Assembly: GCA_019915015.1 (NCBI GenBank)
Contig: JAHBBC010000025.1
Span: 186,001 to 250,000 of the forward strand
From: Auriscalpium vulgare
Lineage: Eukaryota > Basidiomycota > Agaricomycetes > Russulales > Auriscalpiaceae
DNA: 64,000 nt
Direction: 5' to 3'
A program made the position numbers and the translations under genes. The notes beneath the pieces were generated by a model, which saw only the letters and a program-made list of their open reading frames with translations, did no database searches and had not been told where the DNA came from. Of the stretch, positions 20,742 through 32,702 are shown piece by piece (position 1 is the stretch's first letter; each line of letters begins with the position of its first letter).

Positions 20742-21395
20742 AGCCACTACTTAGGGAGCTGCGTGAGACGTAGCAACCCAATCAACCTGTGGGCGGCGCA
20801 AGCCACCCACACCCTTTACCTCACAGAAACTGTAGCCTGAGGCGCTACCAGACTTAGGAAGGCAGGACCCCACCGATGTGGGAACAGGTAGGCAGGCGGA
20901 CAGGCAAGAGGGGGTGCGACGGCCCATAGGCGGACGCTTCGCACACGGGTGCGAAGCACTCGGAGGAGGATCCCGTAGAGGGCATCCCCAGGCAGGTGAG
21001 TGTTTAGTTTGGTGTTTAGGCGGTAGGAGGTGGCCCCGCACGACCGCGGGGAGGGCACGAAGCGCAACAGCGACACGAACACCTTCCCCCTCAGCAAGTC
21101 TAGTCACCCGGACTGGATCGCGACGTATAGGAGGCAGTGTTGGTGGTTGTTGTCCTGTGAGGCACTCGCCGCACGCCCCGCTAAGGTCCGTCCCGGGTGA
21201 TAGCGTATCAACGGTCAGAAGATGCCGCCATTGCCAGGCTGCATTACTAGAGCGTAAAATAATGTAGAATTTAAGGATCGTTGTGCTCGTGTACAGTGGT
21301 ACCGTACTGGCATTGTACATGTTAGAGAATAATCAACGAGCCTGCCGGGTACATGCCAAGCTGCCATTGACTCTTCTGCTGCTTCACCCGCAATC
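20742..21395. other. Right flank of KDZ element, no gene
   Basis: G/C-rich flank followed by about 150 bp that probably holds the promoter and 5' leader of the hAT remnant at 21396. Frames open here on both strands look like noise from base composition. Confidence 0.4.
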
Positions 21396-22281
21396 ATGCC
21401 GCCGAAATCTCCTCTCTGGCAGTGGTTCCAGACCAACGGAAAGCACTACAAGACGGACAGATACCATCTGAATGCTCGCTGCAACGCATGTGTCAAGACT
21501 ATACAGTACCAGCTTCGCGAAGCCAACACGATAGCGCTCGCCGACGCCGCGCCATCAGCGGCGCCGCCTCGAGCACCAGAAAACCTACTCGCACAAGGTC
21601 AGTGCACTGCTGTGAGCACTCAGATTGAAGACTCACCTGCTTGCAGCATTGACCCAGGTGCTACCGATTGCGGGCAAGCTGGATGTCATGCGCTCTCACG
21701 TCAAGAACTGCAGGTTAATTACACCGGAGGAGCGCGCGCGTGCATTTGCTGAACATGATGCCTGGAAGGAGAACATACCAAGCCGATCTCGTCCGCCATC
21801 CAGCATCTCCGGATCACCCTCCCAGACCACTTCCAACGCGCCGGCATCCCCCTCGAGTCCCCTTGGCTCAATGGTCGTCACTTCTGGGGCTTCTGCTGTC
21901 GGAGCAGATGGCCTGCCGCCTTCGAAGCGGCTCCGAGGGAGCTCGTCAATGCCGCTTTTGTCGTCTTGGGTGCCTGCACAACAGGAGGTACTGAACGTGG
22001 ACCTCTGTCACCTCTTTGTATCCTGTGGTTATGCATGGAACTCGGCCAGCAACCCCGAGTGGCAGCGGTTCCTGCGAGCCTATCACAGCTTCATCCAGGC
22101 GAGGGACCCGGGTTACGATTCCTACGAATCGTTGCTTATGTCATCCATATACAGTGTTTTTTCGACCCCATGCAACGATCATCTGTGTCGCCTTTTTTGG
22201 AAATTTGCTCCCACGCTATGTCAACTCACGACTTTACCCCTCCTCATTTGCTCCACACAATATACACAAATGATTGCCTAA
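21396..22281 (+). pseudogene. hAT-family transposase, N-terminal fragment
   Basis: ATG 21396 opens a frame with a BED-type zinc-finger pattern: PLWQWFQTNGKHYKTDRYHL then NARCNAC and, across an intron (donor GTCAGT near 21599, acceptor near 21648), VMRSHVKNC. After a Ser/Pro-rich linker comes the start of the hAT core (VLNVDLCHLFVSCGYAWNSA then SNPEWQRFLRAYH). Homology stops near residue 215 (about 22140); the DDE residues and the C-terminal dimerisation region are missing. The rest of the frame to 22281 looks non-homologous. hAT transposases act in the nucleus by cut and paste with 8-bp target duplications; this copy cannot. It lies about 650 bp outside the right end of the KDZ element. Confidence 0.8.
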
Positions 22282-24003
22282 ATACACTGATTACTAGGCC
22301 ATGCAACATATACAGAAGTTGCAGAACAGTGATATTGCGACAACTGAGATGCACCAGACAACACAGGCAGAAATACGATGATGTCACTCCGGGGTTTTAA
22401 ATTACAATTAGAGCCTGAAATGATGTCATCACTCTTGATTTCACAACAACCACCTCAGGTGCAGCTGCACACCCAACTTATGTAAATTTTAATGCCCTCC
22501 AGTGTACAGTATTGCCCACCATGACTTAAATTTGGTACCAGGGCCACTCCCAGTCGCGTTTTGGTGTCTAGTACATAGTGTCTCAAGACTATTATTTATG
22601 TATATATTTGATTATGTAACCAGAAACCCCCTCAGAGCGGAATCGTACTGCCGCGCTACGCGTCGGCCCACTCCCAGCAAGTTTGCAAATCCTCATAAAC
22701 GCCGTCCGCTGATGGACACAACCAGGTAGTAGGGCGGAATGCGTAACGTAGCACCAATCCCTAGAGCGCTGCAGAGATGTCGGTGTGTGTGCGAGCGAGC
22801 GTCAGGAGTCCCGGAGTAAGCGACGACCGTCTCCGATCAATCGTACTGCGATCCGATCGAGAGCGCAGCAGCGACAAGGCGATCGATCGACTCTCCGACC
22901 GATCGGAAAGCAAGACTTCGACGTACGACGTCGGAAGGCTGCGACGCGACTGCGATCGAGGACTTGGGCAAAGGGGCAACAACGATGGAACAAGATGAGA
23001 GCGATAAGACGGGAGGCGAGAACAAAGGCTAAGGCAATGACTGAGGCTGAGGCGCGAGAGCAGTCAACTGATGTTGACCGCTATACGATACGACGAGGGC
23101 GAGAGTGCACGACTTGTGCTCGGAGCGATGAGGGGGGAACGTAACTTGCATTTCGCAGAGTATCCGATGACTATTTATACGTTGCGACGAGTACAGTGCG
23201 TGTCCGATCGAGTAAGTACGCAAACATCGGAAAGACAAAAGAAAAGATAGCGGCGTCGTGTCAAATGGTGCGGACAATGTGCGAGAGTCATGCAACGGTC
23301 AGACGACGAGGAACGAGGCGGGGGACGATGTCGAGCGAACGATCAGCGCTGTCAAGAGACAAAGGAAACGGCGCGGGAAACGATCCGCTCTGTCGTCGAC
23401 GGTGGGAAACAGCGTCGGGGAGCGCGGGAACGGACAATGCGCGCCATATCGAGCGCGATAGCGGTGGTCCGATGATGTGGGCACGAGGCTGCGTCTTCCG
23501 ATTGCGAACGTTCGGAGTGCACCACTCTCAACGCGGTCGCGACTGGGTCACGTGTCGTTCGCAAGTCGCGTCGTGACTGCGGGGGCGTAGCGCGGGTCGT
23601 AAGGCGCTAGTGCGCATTGGAGAGAAGCGGGCGAGTCGGTAGCGCTGAGTCGGAGGACGTCGGGGTAGTCGGAATCGTGGGGCGGACAATGGGCGAGCGG
23701 ACAATGGGCGACTGAGGCGGTACTCGGATGGCGTGAGAGCTCCGGAGCTGCGTAGCGCCGAGCGTGGCTGTCGCGCGACCAGGCTGTGCGAGTCTGATGG
23801 AAATCTGATGCGTCGTGACGGGCGTGGGAAATGCTGTGCTGGCGAGCGTGTGGCGACTGGGGGCGCGTGGTGCGAGCAGCGTGAGAGTCGGCGGGGCGTT
23901 CCGATCGTGGCGCAGGAAGGCCGAGGTCACGTGACCGAGGACTTGGTCGAAAATGCGAAAAGACAGTCGAGATCCCCTCCCAGCGCGGGACGGGGCTTGT
24001 CAC
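22282..24003. other. Gene-poor stretch with CGA-rich block
   Basis: 22282-22760 is mixed and AT-rich with nothing recognised. From about 22780 to 23600 the sequence is dominated by CGA/TCG/GATC words (for example GCGATCGATCGACTCTCCGA). GCGGACAATGGGCGA-type words repeat at 23692-23712. Open frames on both strands across this block are explained by its composition. The 3' end leads into an F-box gene remnant. Confidence 0.5.
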
Positions 24004-24117
24004 CGCGCGAGGCTGGAGCTGAAGCTGTTCACGGCGACGCGCGGCTCTTCGCAAGTGCTGCTGAAGCGGTTTGAGGACGTGTGTCGCGAAGTCGGCGTGG
24101 AATTCTTGGTGTTCTGA
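24004..24117 (+). pseudogene. C-terminal remnant of an F-box gene
   Basis: The plus-strand frame reads LKLFTATRGSSQVLLKRFED then VCREVGVEFLVF and a stop. This nearly matches the end of the F-box protein at 39349-40395 (LKLFTATRGSSEAVLKRF ... EVGVEFLVY). No upstream part of the gene can be recognised. Confidence 0.7.
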
Positions 24118-25286
24118 TTCCATATTGGGATCAGTACTTTAACGGACGTTTATATGTCATTCATGTCGCTTTTCCGGTACACTTTACGGGTTCACCCGAG
24201 TCCTGACCCGAGTTCACCCGAAAACCTTGTACCCCTCATAATTCAATCAATTGTGAGTCGAATTTCCTGAGTGTTGTATATGTCGCAAGCAGCGATGAAG
24301 ACCTTTCGAACGGTGTTTTGCTTGCGTCAATCGGATGAGTAGTTGCGCAGGTATCGATTATTTGAGTTCTTCGGGCAAATTATCTCCGCAAAAAAATCGA
24401 TTTTAAATCATTATTTTTATTTATTCATTTATTTATTTATTCATTATTAAAATCCATTTCTTTTCATTTTTGCTTCTGTTTGTCTTACAACGTTCATTCT
24501 CTCACTCCAGGCTTATTGAATGGACGTTATTATGACTTAACTCTGTATCCGCATTCTATAGGCATGTCCGCAAGATTTCATTCACTAAGGGAAAGAAATG
24601 TAGTTGAATATCATATCATCCTGCCATGTCTTCCTGTCTTTTTCTTCATCAAGTTATGTCTTGTATACATAGCACTGTGAGTTTTCAATTGGCCATACAG
24701 GTATTTGTGCTCAATTTTTCAACAACTGTGTCACTCATCCTTGTCTGATCTTGAATATATAAGCCTACCAGGGTCCTGATTCGATGGAATCGCCCGCCGT
24801 GCGCAGCATCGGCTTTCTTCAACATGTATAGTACAAGGAGTCAACTTGCTTTCCTGTGAGTGCTTCGGAAATCTGGCACGCACACAATTTGGGACTGACC
24901 ATGGCAATAGAATCCACGGAATATTGATTGGATCTGATGCTCAATAAAGCCAGATCGCCTCATTCCCTTCTGCATGTCCTTCAGTCCAATATTGGCGGAC
25001 GTACCGACCGCCCGCGCACGAGTAGTTCGACCCGCACTGTTAATTCCATGATGTTATGTTCCTACCAGACGCTAAACTGCGTTCCTTACGAGTCAAGAAG
25101 CTCATATTGGGCGCATAAAATTGAACATATGACCTCGGATGAACAGCGAGAACGCAATTTATTCTATCCAAACACCGAGTCGCGCCACCGATGCCCAGCC
25201 TGTCTTAGATTCAATTTCAACCCGCGCACGAGTGATGTGCGTCGCCGACATCTCTTGACGCCACGCGTGCCCTGCCGGATCTGAGG
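24118..25286. other. AT-rich intergenic region
   Basis: No gene is supported. A TTTA/TTTATTC simple-sequence run lies at about 24405-24450. A TATATAAG box at about 24756-24763 might be a core promoter, but no transcript can be assigned to it. Confidence 0.4.
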
Positions 25287-26462
25287 TTACTTGGCGCCTC
25301 TCATTGCAGGACGTGCTGGAGGGATCCTTCCAGAGTCAGATCCAGTCAACCTTCTGTGGGCGCTGTCACATTCATCAGCCTCGTCCCGATACACGCATAC
25401 ATATTTGTCGCTCACCGGAAAGCAATTCGGATTCTCATACACCTCAAACTCAACACCGCAATCCTTGCACACTGTCTCAAACCTCTCCAGTACCTCTGTC
25501 GACGAATGACGCAATGTGCTGACGAGGCGTAGCTTGGGGAGAGCGCGCGCAGCGTCCAGGAGCAGCTGAGCGTGGGCGACCTCTTCCTGCCGGAGGCCCT
25601 CAAAGTGGTACCCAAGATGCCAGATGCCGCGCGGGAGCGCGCAAACCTGGTGTGGCAGGAAGGTGATGATGAGAGTCTCGAGGCCCGCGAGAGCCTCAAG
25701 GAATGCGCGCGGCGGTGCGTACTCGGTTCTACAGTGCAGGGTGAGCGTGCGCAGCCCCGCGAATATACCGGACGCGACGAGGGCCGCGACCTCTGCTACA
25801 TTGTTCCAGTACATCATGTGTAACGTGAGATCGCACAGTACGGGTGGCACTGACGTGGGCGCAGACCAATACTTGACCACACTCTCTACCGCCACTTCCA
25901 ATACTTCCAGCGTGTCGGGCAAGCGCACTGTCGACGGCTCCGAAGAGATTTCTGGTGTGAACAACGCGGTGAGGATACGGGGGCCTGGCCATAGGTTGAT
26001 GATGCGATCGACAGCCTTGGAGTCGCCGCCTACGCCGAGAAAAATTGGGCGCACCGGAACGGCCGTCAGGCGCGCTATGAATGGCTCGATGGAACCGCTT
26101 TGTGATATCCCCTCGATGTATGTCCAGCTGACGTTTGTGCACAGCTTGAACAGCTCGAATGTGCTGTCATCGACCTTGGGGTTTATACTGCTGTACTGTG
26201 TGATCCAACGGACATGCGCGGCGAGATGCGTTGCGGCGAGGAGCGTGCTAAGGAAGAGAGCGGTTTTGGCGCGATTAAGTCTGGCGGAAGATGTACTGGG
26301 GAATGGAGCTCGCCGGAAGAGGAGGCGCTGCGCGGTGGGGGTCCACGATCGGCATACGACGGCGCAGGCGCGGAGAGTGGGGTAGTCAATGTCGCCATGT
26401 TGCGAGGATCTGTACACCCATTCGATGATCTTCACTTGGATATCGAAAGGAACCGTCGCCAT
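25287..26462 (-). CDS. F-box protein, 391 aa
   Basis: Single open frame from ATG 26462. The N-terminal ~45 residues form the F-box (PFDIQVKIIEWVYRSSQHGD, LRACAVVCRSWTPTAQRLLF), which would bind Skp1 in an SCF ubiquitin ligase. The rest is a variable substrate-side domain with Leu-rich stretches (FAGLRTLTLHC; LAGLETLIITFLP) and a conserved end (GVEFEVYENPNCFPVSDKYV). The ~390-residue length fits complete members of this large basidiomycete family. Relatives lie at 39349, 45664 and 46287, with remnants at 24004, 34053 and 60480. No intron is needed. Which protein it would target cannot be told. Confidence 0.85.
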   Translation of the reverse strand: MATVPFDIQVKIIEWVYRSSQHGDIDYPTLRACAVVCRSWTPTAQRLLFRRAPFPSTSSARLNRAKTALFLSTLLAATHLAAHVRWITQYSSINPKVDDSTFELFKLCTNVSWTYIEGISQSGSIEPFIARLTAVPVRPIFLGVGGDSKAVDRIINLWPGPRILTALFTPEISSEPSTVRLPDTLEVLEVAVESVVKYWSAPTSVPPVLCDLTLHMMYWNNVAEVAALVASGIFAGLRTLTLHCRTEYAPPRAFLEALAGLETLIITFLPHQVCALPRGIWHLGYHFEGLRQEEVAHAQLLLDAARALPKLRLVSTLRHSSTEVLERFETVCKDCGVEFEVYENPNCFPVSDKYVCVYRDEADECDSAHRRLTGSDSGRIPPARPAMRGAK

Positions 26463-27399
26463 GAGAGAGCTGGTGATAACGGACTTATAGTGGAGTCAGA
26501 TGGCGTCCTGCTGTGACTTCGATTAGCGGGACAGAGACATTGTAGACCACCGGGACGTACCTAGACTTGATGACCCTGTCGAAGTCTGCAGGATTATATC
26601 TTCATACGAGTGAGCACCCACCTGGAATGATGAAATGAGTGGGTGTTTACTACGCACTAGGAGAGCAGTGCCACTTACCAAACCCTTGAACAAGATCGAT
26701 CTAGATCGGAGACACCAAGTGGCGGCACAATGTCCCTAAACGGCGTTTTGAAATGTCTGTGCTTTTTGAAGATGATTGTGGAGGGTGAGGGTCTTTGGCT
26801 GCAGACTGCCGTCGCAAAGGTGGTGGTAGGGTGAGAAGCCGAGACATCAACCAGAATTCTCAATTTAGAGCATCAAGCGCGCACGTCACGAGCCCCGGGC
26901 CAGCGCGCTGCGTGCAAACTTGGTGTCGTCTTTACGAAGCACAAATAAAGTACTGGTCACTGGTCACCACTGTGGATTATTGTCCTCATGTGCCGCCCAG
27001 ATGACTGCGTTCCCCGGATCACTACATTGAGCTCGCTGATTGCAACAATGGTGCTCACCCCGCCGTCCTCCATCTGCGCTTCACCAGCAAAGTTGACCTG
27101 TCCCCACCGATCCTCCTGCACCTGCATCCTGCGCTCGCAATTACCTCTGCGCTGCCGCTGCCGATGCAAACCATGACGCTAACCTCGCCAAGAGGTGCGT
27201 CCTAGCTCGTGTTCCAGTGCTCCGTTCACTAACAAAACCACAAATGAGTATATCTCAGATCACTTGGGATTCCCCCACTAACACGGATCAAGACGAGTGC
27301 CTCATGCGCATTCGCAAGATCGCCGAGATGGCCGACCCAACCGTCGTGGCGGCCATCATGCTTCCCACAAAGATTGTAATTGCTGCAGGTAACGGGGAA
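26463..27399. other. Intergenic region, F-box 5' side and MFS 3' side
   Basis: Short plus-strand frames (26988-27176; 27217-27489) have no recognisable domain, and the second overlaps the last exon of the MFS gene. I see no supported gene. Confidence 0.4.
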
Positions 27400-29192
27400 T
27401 CAGTCTACCAACGTCAACGAAAGAAGATAGTGTTGAAGTGGCGTACACGTGAATCCGTAGCCAGCCCAGCCGTGCTTTCCAGGACCTAACTTCATGTCGT
27501 CGATGCGGACAGGGTGAAGAGACGCCGCGATGAACGGTCCGAAGATCGCCGCCAGACCTTTCGCAATGCCGAAGAACGCGAAGGGAGAGAAGGGCTGGGA
27601 CCCTGTGCACTTCGTAAGCTATCCAGCCATGCCAAGGAATGTCGATGAAGCGCACCGTGGACCTCCGCGGCAGCAGGCGGGCAGATTGCACTGAAGCCAC
27701 CGCTCTGGATATCAGTTTCAGTTGCTGCTCGACGGTGTGCAGCATCTGGATGACTTACGATCGTCCCGAAGATGACGACGAAGACGTATACGAGCGCCAG
27801 GCTATGCGCGAAACCCCAGAGTGCATACGCCAGGATCGAGGAAAGAATGGCGGACGAGAGCATGACGCGGGTGTACGAGCCCACGTCGCAATAGTAACCG
27901 GAAACCATTTGGCCTGTATTCTCATTCAGACCCTGGTTGGACCAATGAAGTGGAGTTCTACGTACCAATGACAGTGGCCAAGTTGAATATTGTCAAGGCA
28001 AGTGTACCGTGGAGCCGCGAGTAACCAAGCGAGACCGCATACGTCGGGATATAAAGGGACACGGGGAAGTAGGCCAGCGCCTGCAGGAATACCGTGATGC
28101 CCTGCACCGTCGTGCTCAGCAGCACGCTCGCCACTTCAGCAGGAAAGCCTGCTTACCACTGATATGAACACCGGCGACTTGATGAACGAGAAGTCGAGCG
28201 GAGGGGCTCTGGTGCGTCTGCTCGCGGGCGGGATCGGCAAGCGCGGTTTTACACCGAGGATGGCGAAGCCGCCGAAAGCGCCCACCGCGAGAGCCATCGC
28301 GCGGATGGTCCAGCGGAAGCCGACGTGCTGGAGAAGGTAGTTGGCTCCGATCGGGAAGGCGGCGCCTCCGAGGCCGGCCCCGCCGAATATGATGGCACCT
28401 GCAAAGGAGCGGCGCTGTACTATCCATGAGCAGGGATTTAGATGACAAGAACATAGCGACTGACCGTGACAAACCACTCTGAGAGCTAGACGAGGCGCCA
28501 TGGAAGATTATTAGTAGAGATATCGTGAGCAAGAAGAGTGGGAAGCGCACCCAGAAAACAACCGGCATGTAGAGACAGCCTCCAGCGATTCCATACAACA
28601 CCCCTTGAAGAAGAATGAGATGCCAGACCTAAGCAGCATGGTTAGAGCGCTCCGTAGCAGTAATCGTAAGACCCACCTTGGTCGCGAAGCTCGAGACGAG
28701 CATCGAGGCGACACACACAACGAGGCCCCCGATCATCATGGGTCTCAGCCAGTGCGGGAAACGCTGCGCGATGAACGCGAGCAAGATGCCCTCCATATAC
28801 TGAATCGCAATTGTGACCGTCCCAATCGCATTGATCGACGCCTCCGAGGCGCTCTCGAACGGCGGATGGCTGATGTACCACTCTTGAAACACACCGTAAC
28901 TGAGCACACCAGTGTCAGCGTCACTGACCTGCTGAACACTTGCTGCGCACACGCACCTGAACGGAAATCCCCATACGAGACCGTCCAGAGCGAAGGAGCA
29001 CAAGACAAAGGTCCATGCTTGAATGCCGCCATCCACCGGAGCGAGGGCGACGGCCTCCTCCTCGCGCGTGCGTTCGTCGCCAGAAGCGTTCACTGTTGGA
29101 GGGGTCGGAACATCCTGCTGGGGAACAACACGAGTAGTCTCGAGACCGCTCCTCGGGAGTTGGGTGAGCTCGATGATGTCGCCGCTGGACAT
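27400..29192 (-). CDS. MFS transporter, monocarboxylate-transporter type
   Basis: A multi-exon gene from ATG 29192 to TGA 27402-27400. A ~55-residue hydrophilic N-terminus leads to DGGIQAWTFVLCSFALDGLV, the usual first helix of fungal monocarboxylate-type (MCT/SLC16-like) carriers. Then come YGVFQEWYISHPPFE, IGTVTIAIQYMEGILLAF, GVLYGIAGGCLYMPVVFW, LSEWFV, GAIIFGGAGLGGAAFPIGAN, a cytoplasmic loop (KPRLPIPPASRRTRAPPLDF) and the second half (YIPTYAVSLGYSRLHG, MVSGYYCDVGSY, GGFSAICPPAAAEV, FFGIAKGLAAIFGPFIA), ending TCTPLQHYLLSLTLVD. Twelve helices are expected. At least seven introns join in frame and no break was found. It probably sits in the plasma membrane; the substrate cannot be read from sequence. 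It lies 1.4 kb from P450 copy 1. Confidence 0.85.
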
Positions 29193-30574
29193 CGCGGATT
29201 GATGTCAAAGTTTGCTCGGCGGCGCGTCGGCCGACAGCTCCGGCCGACGCCGACGAAATCTGCGGCCCTGCGCGCCCGTCATCACCACCCTCGTCGACCG
29301 CCACGACACTTCCGCGCTGTCCTTGACTCTCTTGTATGCATCCTCGACGCATGGCGCCCACATCCTTGACGCTCAGAAGACGCTCGGCATCTGGGACCAG
29401 CCAACGCTTTCCAGCATCTACGTTGGCCTTGTGTTGAACTTTGGGGAGGTCGGCGCGTCAGGCGTACGCTGGGTTGAGGAGGATATTCGTTGTTGGCAAT
29501 AGGGGAGATGAGTGCTTGCCCTTTACATGGATTCGTAGACGCTGACGACGCTAGCGCTCTCTCTATCCCGTTCTTGTACAACAAGGCGCATCCCACTTGA
29601 CTCCCCAGTCCCCACTGACGCGTGACGAGTTTGCAAGGCGCGCCGTGCCCACGCGGCTTTTGTCAAATACACGGCTCATGCACATCCTTCATGCCGCCGT
29701 TATGGATCTTCCCCAATGGCCTCCCAGGATACCCAGCTCGTGCTAGCCTCACCTCTCGTGCATAAGGTCCCTCTCCGCGTGGCGCAAGGATTCATTGAAT
29801 CCTTTCATTTGCACGGTGTGTAGCATGCCACGGAATCCTTGACCTGCGCCTCATGCTAGCTCTTCGCTGCTTCATAAGACGCAGCATGTACAGGGCAGGA
29901 TTTTACGGAAGTCTTCTATGCATCGAGGCCTTCGTCGTTCGCACTGTTCCAAGTACAGTATGCCGTCTTGTCGCATCCGATCAGCTGTCGCAAATACTCC
30001 AATTTTGGATCACTGCTGGGGTCTTGGATTAGCTGGCAACTGCGGTGAAGCCAGTTGGTGCGGTCGAGAGTGCGGTGCGTCCGACCAGCCGGATCGTAGT
30101 GCGACCGCAGTGGGCGCTCAAGATCATCCTTTTGGACAGCAGCCATCTTACGCACCCGAATCCGCACCACTTCGGCGCCCTTGCTACTTCTAATCTGGCC
30201 ACTCCTCCCTGCAACGGCCGCCGGAGCGGTTTATGAATCGCGTTCTTAGGCCACCGTGACACCTTCTCCAGCCCTGTCATTCTCTCCAGGCTGGGTAGCA
30301 GTGCGACAGCCAATCTCGGTAGAAAACATCGACATCGAGGCTCGGCTCTGTCTCGCGCGCGATTGGCACAAAGAGTCGCGCTACCCTATCCTGACGGCGG
30401 ACGCCACGCGGTAGCTGGGTTCCTAGCCTGTATATCATTACAGAGGAGACCGTGGTTTGTAAAGCATGATCTATGGCTGTTTATCTAATTATGCATGAAC
30501 GAGTGAGAGAGTATCCCCAGCCTTCAGAGGAATGTATGCGGATAGCGTGCAGAATGAGTGTGTAAGACATGAAC
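29193..30574. other. Intergenic region between MFS and P450 copy 1
   Basis: Holds the MFS promoter side and the P450 3' side. Plus-strand frames at 29212-29502 and 29918-30236 show no domain I can support. Confidence 0.4.
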
Positions 30575-32702
30575 CTAATCTGCGCGAATCAAAGATTCAG
30601 CTTTTGCGGAGCGAGGCTTGATGGTGCAGTCGAAAGGAGACGGATGACTGAAAACGTAGTCAGCTCTATAGCGCGATCGCGTTCTATTTAGTATCAGCCA
30701 TACCTGATCATTCTGTCTTCATACCGCGGCTCAGGGACAATCTCAACTCCGTCGACAATCTTCCGCTGTATGTCAAAGACAGCCAAGGACATAGCCACCG
30801 AGGCCCAGATCGTCGCGTCGGCGAGGTTGACACCTGTAACCAAGCAAGACGTTTAGTATCGTTTTTCATGACTGCATTAGCGGTTAACTTACCAGGGCAT
30901 ATCCTAAGCAAGCCGCCGATGCATCAGGGCACACCGAGCATGAAATGAAATGAAGCGTCGGTACCTGCGTCCGAAGCCGAAGCAGCAGCTACGTGGGTCC
31001 TGCTCAGCTGGTTTGCCCTCCTCGGCGATGAATCGTTCGGGCTTGAAGTTCCACGGATCTGGGTACACGTCCGGATCATGCAGCATTCCCCTGCAAGTGG
31101 CTCAGTCAACATTATCTCCGTGCACTTTCACCGAAAAACCTACTTAACGTTCGTCAAAATTATGGCGCGCTCCGGGATGAAATACTCATTGTGGATGTCA
31201 TCTCTGGACAGGGTGTGCGGGACACCTGACGCACAGTAAGCCTTCGCTTTTACAGATCGGGGCAATAGGGACGTACCAAGCGGGGCGACGGTGCCCCAAC
31301 GGAGTATCTCGCTTATGATGGCTTCGACGTAGGGGAGCTGTGCCCGGTCGGCGAACGTCGGGAGCCTGTCATTGCCGACGACAGCGTCAATTTCTGCCTG
31401 TGCCTTCCGCTGTACCTCGGGGTAGATAGTCATTGCCAGGAAGAAGGTATGGATGGCAGACACGGTCTGGAAGGCACAGATCAACGCCCGGGTCCAGCGT
31501 GTGGCGGCGGTGTGTCAAGCAGACGAACTCACAGTATCGGAGCCGCCTACAAAAATCCGCGCATTAACTGTCAGACGACGGAACATAAATCACGCAGAAG
31601 CTGCGCACCTGCAAACATCGACGCAGCGGCCCATTTGATGTTGTAGTCTTGCTCTGGCGTATCGCTTTGATCCAGGAGGCTAGAGACCATGGACGGCGAA
31701 GGGGCACCTTCCGACTACAATGAAAAGGCTCGGGGCGCTCGTCTCACAGCGACGGATAATTTGCGCGCACCATTTGTTTCCTGACGAACTGAAGGGGCAC
31801 GTCCGCCATTTGTTGCACGGTGTCGTAGTAGAAATCGGCCTTTTTCTTCCATCCAGCTCCAGGGAACCAGCTCGGGACGTATCGCACTGAAGTGAGACCG
31901 TCAGTGAGAGCACGCAGCAAGATATTTGGAGACGAACGGGAAGGGATCAAATCAACGAGGAAGGCATTTGTCTCCGTGACCTCTGTGAACTGACGAAGGG
32001 CGAGTTCGACAAGGTCTACAAGGTCATCTTGGCCTTCCTTCGGCTTGTATCCGTACGTCACCTGCAAGATGACAGAACCAGCAGTGCTAGTGATACGATG
32101 AGCAGACATTCAAGTGAATTGAAGTATGGGCTTACTATCGAATGTTCTCCGCGATGGCTTCCGGCTTCCTGAGAACGCGCTTGAGAAACACTTGCGCCTC
32201 CGTCTCGAAGAGACCATTCAGCTTCTCAATTGCTGAGCGCGTTCCTATCGCACCATGCAGGTACTTGCGGTGCTCCTTAAGCCGCTCGCCGCGGCTGAAT
32301 CCCAGAGTCTCGTTCCATCCGGTCATTTCCCCGGCCATGATGGATACCGGTCGGTCGGAATATATTGCGCTCTTTTTGTGTAGCATGTCGCCCGCGACAT
32401 GCATGTCATTCAAAATGATGAATGACTGTCCAAGCGCACGTACATGCACGATGGGTCCTGTCCACTATTAGACTCATTGGAGTCTGACGCAAATGCAAGA
32501 GTGACCGCTCACCATATTTACGTCCCCAGTTGGCAAACGTCCTCCACTGCTCCTTCTGCGGAAGATCGAGCAGATTGGCCAGCAGTGGAAGGCCGTTAGG
32601 TCCAGGCGGTAGAGGAGCGGGCGACTGCTTTGACGAGTAATTCGTTTTGACCAGCCAGAGAATTATGCCAGCAAGGGCGACGACGAGCAGGGTAATCGAC
32701 AT
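30575..32702 (-). CDS. Cytochrome P450, copy 1
   Basis: About 12 exons from ATG 32702 to TAG 30577-30575. An N-terminal membrane anchor (MSITLLVVALAGIILWLV) places it on the ER. Next come the Pro-rich hinge LPPGPNGLPLLANLL, the I-helix GGSDT-TVSA, the K-helix EILRW (ExxR), the FKPERF motif and the haem loop CCFGFGRRICPG; the Cys binds haem iron. Such enzymes insert oxygen using a P450 reductase; the substrate is unknown. The GGSDT codons lie on a 14-nt exon and the haem Cys on an 11-nt exon (GATATGCCCTG). It is closely related to the copies at 36491 and 49295. All splices checked keep the frame, so it seems intact. CYP family assignment is not attempted. Confidence 0.92.

Noticed and set aside
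20751..21320. 189-codon minus-strand frame at the right flank of the KDZ element
   Set aside because: Low-complexity, no start context, overlapped by other open frames on the opposite strand; likely a GC-rich artefact.
23548..24123. 191-codon minus-strand frame
   Set aside because: Antisense to the F-box tail and CGA-rich block; Arg/Ser/His-rich composition follows from base content.
24118..25286. tRNA or other small RNA gene in the AT-rich region
   Set aside because: No cloverleaf or A/B box pattern could be made out by eye.
29212..29502. Plus-strand frame upstream of the MFS gene with LTLLYASSTHG, faintly like the start of an alpha/beta hydrolase
   Set aside because: The likeness is short, there is no nucleophile motif, and no further exon was found.
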